From Pedosphaera sp. (lineage in GTDB: Bacteria; Verrucomicrobiota; Verrucomicrobiia; Limisphaerales; JADLHS01): 64,000 bases of DNA. Of the stretch, positions 18,344-27,494 are shown piece after piece. Position 1 is the first letter of the stretch, and each line of letters opens with the position of its first letter. The stretch covers positions 1 through 64,000 of the forward strand of contig SIBJ01000011.1 of assembly GCA_009695195.1 (NCBI GenBank). Direction: 5' to 3'. The notes beneath the pieces were generated by a model that had not been told where the DNA came from, ran no database searches, and saw nothing but the letters and a program-made list of their open reading frames with translations. The position numbers were made by a program, and so were the translations under genes.

Positions 18344-20842
18344 ATGAAATCCCTGACTCGCCTAGGCGGCCTTTGCGCGTTGGTCCTGCTGCTCTCTGGA
18401 GTCGCACGGGGACAGACCGACGGGCCCAAGGTTGTGCGCGTGGACATCAAACACGCCGGCCCCACCACCGTCAGCGACGATCTCATCCACGCCAACATCC
18501 ACGTCAAGGCCGGCGACGTTTACCAACCCGCCGTCGTGGACGAGGACATCCGCAATCTTTACGCGACGGGTTTGTTCTACAACATCCGCGTCGCCGCCGA
18601 GCGCGCAGGCGACGGCCTCGTGCTGGTGTACGTCGTGCAGGCCAAGCTGCGGCTCACCGACATCAAGTTCACCGGCAACAAGAAATTCAACGACCTCAAG
18701 CTGAAGAAAAAAGTCACGTCGAAGGTCGGCGATCCGCTGGACGAACAAAAACTTTTCAGCGACGGCCAGGCGATCGAGGAATTGTACCAAAAGTCGGGTT
18801 ACCCCGGCACCCAGGCGCGGTATGCGGTCGTGCCGGACGAGAACGCCGGGCGCGGCAGCGTGACGTTCGAGATCAAGGAGAGCCACAAGATCAAGATCGC
18901 GGGCGTGCAATTCGTCGGCGCGCAGGCGTTCAGCGAGCGCAAGTTGCGCGGAGAGATCAAGACGCGGCGGCACTGGATGTTTTCGTGGCTGACCGGCAGC
19001 GGCGTGTTCAAGGAGGACCAGTTCAAGGAAGACCGCGAAAAGCTCGCCGAGTTTTACCGCGAGAAAGGCCACATTGATTTCGAGATCAAAGAAGTGCAGA
19101 CGAATTATCCGACGCCGGCCGCAATGGTGTTGCGTCTCGTCATTTACGAGGGCCAGCCGTACAAAGTCGGCGCGGTGACGTTCGAGGGCACGACGCTGTT
19201 GCCGACCAACGCGGTCAGTCCGGCATTCAAAGCGGGGCCGCTGCCGGCGGCGGCCGCGGACCGGCGCGGGTGGTTCGACCAGCGCGACCTGAATCGCGTC
19301 TTCGTCATGAAAGCGGGTGACACGTTCACCGGCAAGGGCATGACCAAGGACATCGAGACGGTGGAGAATTTCTACGGCGCGAAAGGGCACATTGACGTGG
19401 ACCGCGCCAGCGGCGACCTGCGCGTCAGCCGCATCGCCAACACGGAGAAGAACACCATGGACCTCAAGTTCAAGGTGAACGAAGGCCAGAAATCCTTCGT
19501 GGAAAAAATTGACATCCGCGGCAACACCATTACCAAGGACAAGGTCATCCGCCGCGAACTGACCGTCTCGCCCGGCGACGTCTTCAACATGGTCGGCGTC
19601 AAGCGCAGCAAGGCGCGGCTCGAGGGCTTGCAGTATTTTGAGAAGGTGGACGCGCGGCCCGAGGACATGGACCCGCCGATTCCCGGCCGCAAAAATCTCA
19701 TCATCGGCGTCGAGGAAAAGAACACCGGCAACTTCTCGCTCGGCGCGGGTTTCAGTTCGGTGGATTCCATCGTCGGCTTCGTCGAAGTGAGCCAGGGCAA
19801 TTTTGATCTGTTCCACGCGCCCACGTTCACCGGCGGCGGCCAGAAATTCCGCCTCCGCCTCCAGCTCGGCACGCGGCGGCAGGATTACGTCCTCACGTTC
19901 GTCGAACCTTTCTTCCTCGACCGCAAACTCGCGCTCGGCGTCGAGCTGTATCATCGCGACCTGAACTTCCAGAGCATCGGCAATCTCTACGATGAAATCC
20001 GCGCGGGCATGAAGTTGAGCCTCACGCGCGCGTTGTGGAGCGATTATCTGATGGCCAGCGTGAACTATACGATCGAGAGCGTCGGCATCCGGCTCAACGA
20101 CGGTTTGCACGACGACCGGCCGATCCGCATTGACCCGGGCAGCGGTCGCGACGTGGACATCTTTGTGGACCCGCGCAACGTCCCGCAGGCGATCCTGGAC
20201 GAGAAAGGTTATTCCCTGGTTTCCAAAGTCGGCCTCTCGCTCGCCTACGACACGCGTAACAGCGTGTTGTTGCCGGACGCCGGCCAGCGGTCCGAAATCA
20301 CCGTGGACTTCGCGGGCGGGCCGCTCGGCGGCGGCAAGGAATATTACCGGCTCGAACTCAAATCCGCGTGGTACTTCCGCGGCTTCTTCAAGGGCCACGT
20401 CCTCGAGCTCGCGGGCCGCACCGGCGTGGCCGACGGTTTCAACGGCCACACCGTGCCGTTCTACGACCGCTACTATCTCGGCGGCCTCTACTCGCTGCGC
20501 GGTTTTCGCTATCGCGGCATCAGCCCGCGCGAACCCGGCTTCGACGAGCCGGTCGGCGGCAACACCTACTGGTTCGGCACCGCCGAATACAGCATTCCCA
20601 TCATTCAAAAGGAAAAGACCGGCGGCGTGCGGTTCGCCTTTTTTTATGACATCGGCAGTGTCACCAAGGCCAGCTACGATTACAATCTGGGCCGCTACAG
20701 CGACAACTGGGGCCTGGGCCTGCGGTTGAATCTGCCGATCGGTCCGCTGCGGCTGGACTACGGCATCCCGATCAAGCACGACTCGTTCAGCGGCAGCGGC
20801 GGCAAATTCCAGTTTGGCGTCGGCTACACGCGTGAATTCTGA
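18344..20842 (+). CDS. bamA: Outer-membrane protein assembly factor BamA
   Basis: Central subunit of the BAM complex that folds barrels into the outer membrane. Of 832 residues, 1-24 are a signal peptide (ends ARGQ). About 25-455 hold five POTRA domains, seen as repeated V-x-x-I-x-x-x-G-N/A elements (LTDIKFTGNKKF, IAGVQFVGAQAF, VGAVTFEGTTLL, VEKIDIRGNTIT). About 470-832 is the 16-strand barrel (Bac_surface_Ag) with YSLRGFRYRG, the RGF motif of loop 6, and a C-terminal F. Its presence shows a diderm cell and supplies the assembly machinery for the two small barrel proteins nearby. The SBBP gene starts two bases after its stop, and skp lies beyond. Confidence 0.95.
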   Translation: MKSLTRLGGLCALVLLLSGVARGQTDGPKVVRVDIKHAGPTTVSDDLIHANIHVKAGDVYQPAVVDEDIRNLYATGLFYNIRVAAERAGDGLVLVYVVQAKLRLTDIKFTGNKKFNDLKLKKKVTSKVGDPLDEQKLFSDGQAIEELYQKSGYPGTQARYAVVPDENAGRGSVTFEIKESHKIKIAGVQFVGAQAFSERKLRGEIKTRRHWMFSWLTGSGVFKEDQFKEDREKLAEFYREKGHIDFEIKEVQTNYPTPAAMVLRLVIYEGQPYKVGAVTFEGTTLLPTNAVSPAFKAGPLPAAAADRRGWFDQRDLNRVFVMKAGDTFTGKGMTKDIETVENFYGAKGHIDVDRASGDLRVSRIANTEKNTMDLKFKVNEGQKSFVEKIDIRGNTITKDKVIRRELTVSPGDVFNMVGVKRSKARLEGLQYFEKVDARPEDMDPPIPGRKNLIIGVEEKNTGNFSLGAGFSSVDSIVGFVEVSQGNFDLFHAPTFTGGGQKFRLRLQLGTRRQDYVLTFVEPFFLDRKLALGVELYHRDLNFQSIGNLYDEIRAGMKLSLTRALWSDYLMASVNYTIESVGIRLNDGLHDDRPIRIDPGSGRDVDIFVDPRNVPQAILDEKGYSLVSKVGLSLAYDTRNSVLLPDAGQRSEITVDFAGGPLGGGKEYYRLELKSAWYFRGFFKGHVLELAGRTGVADGFNGHTVPFYDRYYLGGLYSLRGFRYRGISPREPGFDEPVGGNTYWFGTAEYSIPIIQKEKTGGVRFAFFYDIGSVTKASYDYNLGRYSDNWGLGLRLNLPIGPLRLDYGIPIKHDSFSGSGGKFQFGVGYTREF

Positions 20843-20844
20843 AC

Positions 20845-23280
20845 ATGACCCGTTTCGCCCAAAGCATTTCGTCCGCGCCCGCGAAAAAAATCCGCGGCGC
20901 GCTGGCCCTCGTGTCGCTGGCGCTCGCCGTCCGCGCCGCGCAACCGGCCGCGGCCCCCGCGGCGCTCGCCGCGCTCGGAAATCTTCCGCTCCACTTCGAA
21001 GCCAATCGCGGCCAGGCCGAAGCGCCCTTTGCTTTCATCGCCCGCGGGCGGAACTGCAATTTCTTCGTCGCCCCCAACGAAGCCATTCTCACGTTGACCC
21101 GATCCGAAACCGTGGCGCCCACGTCGCGCGCCGACCGCGGGCAGGCCGGCCCGGGACGGCACGCGGTCACGCGCCGGTTGCGGTTTGAATTTCTCGGCGC
21201 TTCCGCCGAGGCGATGGTGAGCGGTGCGGACGGGCTGGCGACGCGGGCGAATTATTTCATCGGGAACGATCCCGCCCAATGGCAGGCCGGCGTGCCGCTC
21301 TTCGCGCAGGTGCGCGTCGGCCAGCTTTATCCCGGCGTGGACCTGGTTTATTACGGCAACGAGCGCCGGCTCGAATATGATTTTGTCGTCGCGCCGAAAG
21401 TTGACCCGAAGAAAATCTCCCTCCGCTTTACCGGCGCGGACAAAATCCGCATCAGCCCGGCGGGTGAACTCGTCTTCACGTTCGGTCGCGAGGAAATGGT
21501 TCAGCCGAAGCCGGTGATTTATCAGTCCATCGCCGGCGTGCGGCGGGAGATCGTGGGCGGCTACCAGTTCACCGATGCGCGGACGGTTTCGTTCCGCATC
21601 GGCGAGTACGACCGGAATCTGCCGCTGGTGATTGATCCGATCCTGAGTTACTCGCGCTATTTCGGCGGCGCGGCGGCGGACACGGGCTGGGATATCGCGC
21701 TGAGCAAGACCGAGTCGAATGTGATTTACGTGGCGGGCGAAACCATGTCCGCCGGGCTGGCCATCACCACGGGCACGAATTTCGGCGGCGGCACGCAATT
21801 CGGCGGTGACGCGTTCGTGGCGAAGTTCGATCTCAACTCGTCGAGCGCGGACCCGGTTTATTTCACCTACCTCGGCGGCTCGGGTGACGACGCGGCGCTC
21901 GGCCTCGCGGTGGACGCCGGGGGCAACGCCTACCTCACGGGCTTCACCACCTCAACCAATTTCCCGCATCCCGGCGGCGTCTTCACCAATTTGAGCGGCG
22001 CGACCAATGGCGCGTTCGGCCTGCGACCGCAGGACGCGTTCATGGCCAGGCTCGGGACGAATGGCGCGCTGCTTTACGCGACCTATCTCGGCGGCAGCAC
22101 GAATGACATCGGCGTGGGCGTCGCGGTGGATGCGTCGAACCGCGTTTACGTGACGGGTTACACCGGCTCGAAGGATTTCCCGACGAACAATCCGTTGCCA
22201 AACCTCGGCACGTATCAAGGCGGCGAGGACGCGTTCGTGACGAAGTTCAACAGCGACGGCACGCTGGTATATTCGACGTATCTCGGCGGCACGAACAAAG
22301 ACCATGGCGAAGGCATCGTGGCGGACGACGCGGGCAACGCCTACATCACCGGTTACACGGCTTCCACGAATTTCCCGATCACGGCGGGCCTTGCCCAGCA
22401 GATTTACCTCAACAATCCGGGCCCCAACGCCACCAACCATGTGACTGTGTCGCATGATGCTTTTGTCACCAAGCTCTCGCCCAATGGTCAGACGAACCTT
22501 TTCTCCACCTTCCTCGGCGGCAGCTTTGACGACGAAGGGTTTCGCATCGCGCTGAATCTGAGCCAGGACAGCGTGTTCGTGTGCGGCTCGGCCAGTTACA
22601 CCAATTTCCCGGTCACGGCCACGAACCTTTATCATGACGGGAGAAGCACGACGTTGGCCGATGCGTTCGTGGCGAAGTACCGGGCCGACGGGAGCACGAA
22701 CGATTACATCGTCAAGTTCGGCGGCACTAACGTGGACCAGGCGTGGGATGTTTCCGTGGACGCCGGCGGCAACGCGCACGTTGTGGGCGTGACCCTCTCG
22801 ACGGATTTCCCGACCGCCGCCACTTCCGACCTGCTGCGCGCGACCAACGCCGGCGGCCGGGATGTCTTCGTGACCGTGCTCGACGCGAGCGCGAACCTCG
22901 TCCGCTCCGCGTACCTCGGCGGCAGCGGTTACGATTACGGCTACGCGCTCAAGACCGATCTCGCGGGCAACGACTATCTCGTCGGTCGTACGTTCTCGAC
23001 GGACTTTCCGGTTGTGGCGCCGTTCGCCTCCGCCTCCGCCGGATCGAATGATGTCTTCATCGCCGTGATCGGCAGCGAACCCGCGCTGAACATCGCGCCA
23101 TCGGGCACCAATGTCCTCGTCTCGTGGCACGGTTACGGATTCCAACTCCAGTCCAAGGGAAATCTGTTGGCGGCGAACGCGTGGGCGGACGTGACCAACG
23201 CCGCGGCCCTGCTCAACGGCAACTACGTGGTCACGCTCCCGCCGACCAACAGCCCGCTTTACTTCCGCCTGCGGCGATAA
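20845..23280 (+). CDS. Secreted SBBP-repeat protein with DUF7948-like N-terminus
   Basis: An 811-residue exported protein of unknown function placed between bamA and skp. After a signal region (about 1-36) the N-terminal half (about 45-260) has the blocks LHFEANRGQ, ANYFIGNDP, YPGVDLVYYGN and LPLVIDP, typical of the domain that precedes SBBP repeats. From about 270 there are beta-propeller-like SBBP repeats with the pattern Y-x-T-Y-L-G-G and D-x-x-G-N-A-Y-x-T-G-x-T-x-S-x-x-F-P, at least seven times. The last 65 residues form the shared C-terminal domain, ending LYFRLRR. The two-base gap after bamA suggests translational coupling, so its dosage may follow BamA. Confidence 0.82.
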   Translation: MTRFAQSISSAPAKKIRGALALVSLALAVRAAQPAAAPAALAALGNLPLHFEANRGQAEAPFAFIARGRNCNFFVAPNEAILTLTRSETVAPTSRADRGQAGPGRHAVTRRLRFEFLGASAEAMVSGADGLATRANYFIGNDPAQWQAGVPLFAQVRVGQLYPGVDLVYYGNERRLEYDFVVAPKVDPKKISLRFTGADKIRISPAGELVFTFGREEMVQPKPVIYQSIAGVRREIVGGYQFTDARTVSFRIGEYDRNLPLVIDPILSYSRYFGGAAADTGWDIALSKTESNVIYVAGETMSAGLAITTGTNFGGGTQFGGDAFVAKFDLNSSSADPVYFTYLGGSGDDAALGLAVDAGGNAYLTGFTTSTNFPHPGGVFTNLSGATNGAFGLRPQDAFMARLGTNGALLYATYLGGSTNDIGVGVAVDASNRVYVTGYTGSKDFPTNNPLPNLGTYQGGEDAFVTKFNSDGTLVYSTYLGGTNKDHGEGIVADDAGNAYITGYTASTNFPITAGLAQQIYLNNPGPNATNHVTVSHDAFVTKLSPNGQTNLFSTFLGGSFDDEGFRIALNLSQDSVFVCGSASYTNFPVTATNLYHDGRSTTLADAFVAKYRADGSTNDYIVKFGGTNVDQAWDVSVDAGGNAHVVGVTLSTDFPTAATSDLLRATNAGGRDVFVTVLDASANLVRSAYLGGSGYDYGYALKTDLAGNDYLVGRTFSTDFPVVAPFASASAGSNDVFIAVIGSEPALNIAPSGTNVLVSWHGYGFQLQSKGNLLAANAWADVTNAAALLNGNYVVTLPPTNSPLYFRLRR

Positions 23281-23415
23281 TCGCCGCGGCGGCTGAACAT
23301 TTCCCCCCTCCCCGATGTCTCACACCCGCAGTCGCCGCCGATTTCGACGAGGCCCGGCCCGGTGCCGGGTGAAATTCGAGTTGGCGCGCGGCCCCGGATT
23401 TGGTTTCATAAACAG

Positions 23416-24060
23416 ATGAATAAATTGATTTCGAAAATAATTGTGGCCGTCGTGCTCGCGGGCTTTTGCGCGCCGGCCTGGGGACAGACCAGCACCGCGA
23501 CGGTGGACTTGAAAAAACTGTTCGAGAGCTACTGGCGCACGAAGGTGGCGGACGCCGCCATCAAGGAACGCGCCGCGGACCTCGACAAGGAATTGAAGGG
23601 ATTGGGGGACGATTACGACAAGGCCAAGGTCGAATACCAGAAACTCCTCAACGACGCCAATGACCAGGCCGTCTCCGCCGCCGAACGCGACAAACGGAAG
23701 TCGGTCGCCGAAGCCAAACTCAAGGCCATCCGCGAAACCGAGGACACCATCGTCACCTTCCGCCGCAATGCCAAGACCACGCTCGATGAATTGACCCGCC
23801 GGATGCGCGACGAGGTGCTCAAGAAAATCCGCGAGGCCATCAACGCCAAGGCGAAGTCCGCCGGCTTCGGCCTGGTGTTCGACGCCGCCGCCGAAACCGT
23901 CAACGGCACGCCCACCATCGTTTATTCCTCCGGCGACAACGATCTCACCCAGCCCGTCCTCGACCAGCTCAACGCGGACGCGCCGCCGGAACTGGTCAAG
24001 CCAACGGAAAATAAAACCTTGCTGCCGGCGAAGGAAGAAAAGAAGGACGGGAAGAAATAG
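23416..24060 (+). CDS. skp: OmpH/Skp-family periplasmic chaperone
   Basis: A 214-residue periplasmic chaperone that holds unfolded outer-membrane proteins on the way to BamA. The ATG at 23416 is preferred to an upstream GTG/ATG because it starts the signal peptide MNKLISKIIVAVVLAGF, ending near AWGQ. The body is a long charged coiled coil (about 40-150: KERAADLDKELKGLG, AEAKLKAIRETED) forming the tentacle of the fold, with beta segments at each end (TATVDLKKLFESY and GFGLVFDAAAETVNG). A lysine-rich tail ends the protein. Proximity to bamA, interrupted by the SBBP gene, fits the usual bamA-skp order. Confidence 0.88.
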   Translation: MNKLISKIIVAVVLAGFCAPAWGQTSTATVDLKKLFESYWRTKVADAAIKERAADLDKELKGLGDDYDKAKVEYQKLLNDANDQAVSAAERDKRKSVAEAKLKAIRETEDTIVTFRRNAKTTLDELTRRMRDEVLKKIREAINAKAKSAGFGLVFDAAAETVNGTPTIVYSSGDNDLTQPVLDQLNADAPPELVKPTENKTLLPAKEEKKDGKK

Positions 24061-24077
24061 TTTTGGCGGAATCCTTC

Positions 24078-24126
24078 CGGGCCGGAGCCGGCGAACGCGC
24101 CGCGCCTTCGGCCCGTTTTGTTTTTT
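24078..24126 (+). terminator. Probable terminator between convergent skp and aldo/keto reductase genes
   Basis: CGGGCCG pairs with CGGCCCG, with an additional inner CGGCG pairing, followed by TTTTGTTTTTT. It could serve skp, with weaker use on the other strand. Confidence 0.65.
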
Positions 24127-24141
24127 GCGCGAGCGCCGCGC

Positions 24142-25323
24142 TCAGCTTTCGCTCAGGCGCTTCACCGGTTTCTCGAAGAACAGCCGGTGCGCTTCCTCAA
24201 GGATTTCCGGGATGCGGTTTGCGAACGGACTTTTTTGCACCGCGGCGGCGAGATCGAATTCGCGCGCTTTCGCCGCGTTCTCGCCGGGAAACCAATGGTC
24301 CGCCTGGCCGAGCAGATTGTAGCGCATCTTGCCCCAGCCGGTGATGTCGAGCGACTTCGCGTACGTCCACAGCCGCAGGATTTCCATCACGTTGATCTGG
24401 CCCGGCACAGCCACGTAATGCGGCAGGCCATCGCACCACCGCGCGCACCAGTCCGCGCCCAGCGCGCGTTCCATTTCGGCGCGCAATTTTTTTTCAATGG
24501 GCGCGACGACTTCCGCCGCGCGGTCGTAATGCGCCAGCGCCGCGACGTGCGGGTCGAAGTCCGACGGCCGCGCGACGCCGCAACTCAGCGTGTGGACCTG
24601 CGGTCGCGCGAGGCAGTAAAGATCGTTGAACTGCATCGGCGTGAGCGGCGCGCACAACTCGAGGAGCTTGCGCGGCGGGTCGTAAAGTTTTCCGCCCTTG
24701 TCGTTCGGGCTGATGATGAAGACGCCCATGTCCCGCGCCGCCGCCGCCTCGATGCACGACCAGTTCAGGTCGTTCACGAAATACCAGTGGAGGTTGATGA
24801 AATCGAACTCCCCGCCGGCGATGGTTTCGTGAATGATATCCGTCGTGGCGTGGGTCGTGAAGCCGACGAACCGGCAACGGCCTTCGCGCTGAAGTTTCCG
24901 CGCGGCTTCGAGGCAACCGCCCGGCTTCAGCGCCCAGTCGAGGAGTTGGCGGTTGTTGATGCCGTGCAACGTGAACAGGTCCACGTGATCGAGCCGCAGA
25001 TATTTCAGCGAGGTTTCAAACGTGTTCACAAATTCCGCCGCCGTCGCCTTCGGGCCGACCTTCGTCTGCACGATGATTTTTTCGCGCGGCAATTTCGGGA
25101 GGACATTGCCGAGTTGCATCTCGGAGGTGCCGTAGCCGCGCGCGGTCTCGATGTGATTGATGCCGAGTTCCACCGCGCGGTGGATGCAGGCTTCGAGATT
25201 GGCCTGGTTGGCGGGCGGGATTTCCGCCGGGGCCACGTCCTGCCACTTGTGCTGGTAACGCATCCCGCCGCAGGAAATGACGGGCATCTGGATTTCGGTG
25301 CGGCCGAAGCGGCGATATTTCAT
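24142..25323 (-). CDS. Aldo/keto reductase family protein
   Basis: A 393-residue cytoplasmic NADPH-dependent oxidoreductase of the AKR fold. The ATG at 25323 is chosen because the family opening [20 protein letters not shown] starts there; the frame extends 12 residues upstream without support. The tetrad region reads [12 protein letters not shown], so the usual catalytic Asp is Glu while Tyr is kept; K follows in VQTKVGPKA and H in LHGINN. The C-terminal 100 residues (about 290-393) extend beyond a standard AKR and include cysteines ([13 protein letters not shown]), as in the ferredoxin-like subgroup, although no clear 4Fe-4S motif is visible. Substrate unknown. It is divergent from the DNRLRE-like gene. 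Confidence 0.85.
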   Translation of the reverse strand: MKYRRFGRTEIQMPVISCGGMRYQHKWQDVAPAEIPPANQANLEACIHRAVELGINHIETARGYGTSEMQLGNVLPKLPREKIIVQTKVGPKATAAEFVNTFETSLKYLRLDHVDLFTLHGINNRQLLDWALKPGGCLEAARKLQREGRCRFVGFTTHATTDIIHETIAGGEFDFINLHWYFVNDLNWSCIEAAAARDMGVFIISPNDKGGKLYDPPRKLLELCAPLTPMQFNDLYCLARPQVHTLSCGVARPSDFDPHVAALAHYDRAAEVVAPIEKKLRAEMERALGADWCARWCDGLPHYVAVPGQINVMEILRLWTYAKSLDITGWGKMRYNLLGQADHWFPGENAAKAREFDLAAAVQKSPFANRIPEILEEAHRLFFEKPVKRLSES

Positions 25324-25439
25324 CGCGCGCAGGATAGGCGCGGGCGGCGGACGTGGCAAGTTGGCGGCGGGAGAATGAAATTATTCCTGGAACCAGATTC
25401 TGGCGCGTCACTCCCACGTTCAGTCAACTGAACGATCCC

Positions 25440-26354
25440 ATGAATGCCCGCACCCGCATCGCCTGCCTCATCACTTTGTGCGCCATCGCGGCGACGCATC
25501 CCCCGCGTGCGCGGGCCGATTTGTTTGCCAACCTGCCGCCGGTGGCGGACACCACCCTTTTCGAAACCGCACCGGACAATAATCTGGGCGCCACCGACCG
25601 GCTGATCGTCGGAACGACGGCCGGCGGGTATAAGAACCGCAGCTTGTTCAAGTTCGATTTGAGCGCTTTGCCCGCCACCGCCACCATCACGTCCGCAGCC
25701 TTCACCTTTACGATCATGAAGTCTGGGGCCGGCTCGGGGTCGGATACTTTTACGATCTATCGCGTCTTGCGCAATTGGGGCGAAGGCGCAGGAGCGGGAC
25801 CTCAGGGCGCGCCGGCTAATGCGGGGGAGGCCACCTGGACCAATCGTTTTCATCCGGACACGCCTTGGAATACCCCGGGCGGGGCCGCGGGCCTGGATTT
25901 CAGTAGTGGCGTGAGTGGCTCGGTCGCGGTCACCGGGGCAGCCAGTTACACGATTGGTTCGACGCCCGACCTCGTGGCTGACGTCCAGCGTTGGGTGGGC
26001 AATCCCGGCACCAACTTTGGCTGGATTTTAATATCCGGCGCCGAGGCCAGCGCGGCCACGGCCCGGCGGATCCCTTCACGCGAAAATTTGTTTGAGCCGC
26101 AACCGGTGCTGGCCTTGCAATACACCATCCCTGCCGCCCCAACGCTCTTCAACCTTGCACTGATTGGTAATCTCCTCCGGTTCTCCTTCAACGCGGAGTC
26201 GAATCGCCCGTACGCCGTGGAATATCGCGACGCGCTCACCAACGGAAATTGGAGCGTGCTCACGAACATTCCCGCTCTCCCGGCTGCGGCCACGCTGCAC
26301 ATCACGAATGTGACCTCCGGCACGCAACGATTCTTCCGCGCGCGCACGCCATAG
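25440..26354 (+). CDS. Secreted DNRLRE-like domain protein with shared C-terminal domain
   Basis: A 304-residue exported protein. The ATG at 25440 begins a signal peptide ending near ARA-D. Residues about 30-225 fit the DNRLRE (disaggregatase-related) beta sandwich, with VADTTLFETAPDNNLGATDRLIVG, KNRSLFKFDLSALP, then VLRNWGEG, ATWTNRF, W-N-T-P-G and VQRWVGNPGTNFGWIL. Such domains usually accompany carbohydrate-active or surface proteins. The final 75 residues form the shared C-terminal module (YAVEYRDALTNGNW, ending FFRARTP). It is divergent from the aldo/keto reductase gene and followed by a terminator. No enzyme domain is attached, so its role is unknown. Confidence 0.82.
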   Translation: MNARTRIACLITLCAIAATHPPRARADLFANLPPVADTTLFETAPDNNLGATDRLIVGTTAGGYKNRSLFKFDLSALPATATITSAAFTFTIMKSGAGSGSDTFTIYRVLRNWGEGAGAGPQGAPANAGEATWTNRFHPDTPWNTPGGAAGLDFSSGVSGSVAVTGAASYTIGSTPDLVADVQRWVGNPGTNFGWILISGAEASAATARRIPSRENLFEPQPVLALQYTIPAAPTLFNLALIGNLLRFSFNAESNRPYAVEYRDALTNGNWSVLTNIPALPAAATLHITNVTSGTQRFFRARTP

Positions 26355-26367
26355 CCGCGCGGCCTGG

Positions 26368-26410
26368 ACCAACGCCCGCGCAGCCTGTCTTGCCCGGGCG
26401 TTTGGTTTTC
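26368..26410 (+). terminator. Probable terminator after the DNRLRE-like gene
   Basis: CCAACGCCCG pairs with CGGGCGTTTGG with a one-base bulge, followed by TTTTC. It lies 14 bases after the stop. Confidence 0.65.
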
Positions 26411-26715
26411 GCAAAACGGAACTCAACGCGGAGACAAAGAGCGGCTCAGCCGCAACCACAGGAGCGCGGATCGCCGAGTCTGCGGGTTTCGAGGGTGCGG
26501 ACAGGAACTCGCGGACTCGGCGGTCCGCGCTCCGGGAAAATCTTCGCACGCCGCGGCGAAGTTGGGAGATAGCAGTGCAGAGGTCGCGGAGGTCCGGTGG
26601 GAAGAAAGCGAATGGAACCGTGCGTTTCTTCGGTTGGGCCCCAGCCGGCGGCCTTCTGCGTTTCTCCGCGTTCTCCGGGTCTCTGCGTTCAACGGACGGC
26701 CCCGGGCGGAAAGAT
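26411..26715. other. Gene-free spacer made of repeat remnants
   Basis: No plausible gene. It holds a GGAGCGCGG palindrome (26461-26533) and, at 26420-26440 and 26575-26700, degenerate text of the type CGCAGAGACGCGGAGAA in both orientations. The same motif is found inside leuS at 31597-31627. It looks like nested, decayed repeat insertions. Confidence 0.6.
26461..26533. repeat. Palindromic repeat, GGAGCGCGG family
   Basis: Arms 26461-26484 and 26510-26533 (24 bases each) are complementary except for two positions, around a 25-base loop. It lies between convergent genes. Confidence 0.8.
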
Positions 26716-27282
26716 TTATTGCGTCTGCGCGCGGAGGCGGAGGAACACCGGATTGCCAGCCGGTTTGCCGCAGATGATTTCATTCGTGCCGTTGAGGAAC
26801 TTGTTCGACTGCACCGTCAACGCCGACCAGTTGGTCGTGGTGAGATTAGTGTTGAACTCGGGCGTGAGCGTGAGGCCATTGGTGGACGCGAGCGTGGAAG
26901 TCACCGTGAGATTCGTGCCGACCTTCAGATTGACGATGCGGATCGTCGGCGGGGCCGGCGGATCAATCATCACGATGCTGCCGTTGAAAAAGTGGACGCT
27001 GCAAAAGTAGGCGCAGTTCGCCGCGTTCGTCGGTACCACGAAGGTGACGGTGCCGGAGGACGTGGGCGAACCCGACACACCCGGCGGCGGCGGCCCGCCG
27101 ACGGACGTTCCGATGTTGAAGGGATGAAAACTGGCGGTGCTCACCGCGAAGGTGTAGGTGCGGCCCCGCACCAGCGTCAGCGTGGGATTTCCGCTGGAGT
27201 TGGTGCCGTTGATCGAGAAAAAAGAGGCGGGCGTGGTGATGTTGAAATCCGCGGCCTTGGCTTCGCCCCCCGCCATCATCAT
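26716..27282 (-). CDS. Cupredoxin-like secreted protein with probable frameshift in the signal peptide
   Basis: Small beta-rich protein with a plastocyanin-like domain (about residues 10-108): TYTFAVSTASFHPFNI supplies a His ligand and NCAYFCSVHFFNGSIVMID supplies the Cys and His of a type-1 copper site, so electron transfer or copper binding is possible. The last 70 residues are the shared C-terminal module (N-L-T-T-T-N-W, ending FLRLRAQTQ). The open frame begins at an ATG cluster inside what looks like a signal peptide. In the +1 frame an ATG at 27313 has AGAGG before it, and deleting one base after it would give M-L-A-A-L-G-L-A-A-A joined to MMMAGGEAKA. I infer a recent single-base insertion, a sequencing error or a non-standard start. 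Confidence 0.68.
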   Translation of the reverse strand: MMMAGGEAKAADFNITTPASFFSINGTNSSGNPTLTLVRGRTYTFAVSTASFHPFNIGTSVGGPPPPGVSGSPTSSGTVTFVVPTNAANCAYFCSVHFFNGSIVMIDPPAPPTIRIVNLKVGTNLTVTSTLASTNGLTLTPEFNTNLTTTNWSALTVQSNKFLNGTNEIICGKPAGNPVFLRLRAQTQ

Positions 27283-27494
27283 CGCCGCTGCCAGGCCAAG
27301 GGCCGCGAGACATTTTCCTCTGGTAAGATCGCAGGACTATTTGAGGGTTGGGAAAACATTCATAGTCGTCGGGTTCTTGTTCGATATTAGGATGGCCGGA
27401 AGCTAACACAAGTTCCCGGATGACTCAACCATTCCGCGTCATTCCGCGCCGGGACGGGACGAAGACCCGGTCGGGTCCGGACCCGCGGGGTTGT

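Noticed and set aside
18362..20779. 805-codon minus-strand open frame opposite bamA
   Set aside because: Composition is typical of antisense to GC-rich sequence, while the plus strand is a textbook BamA.
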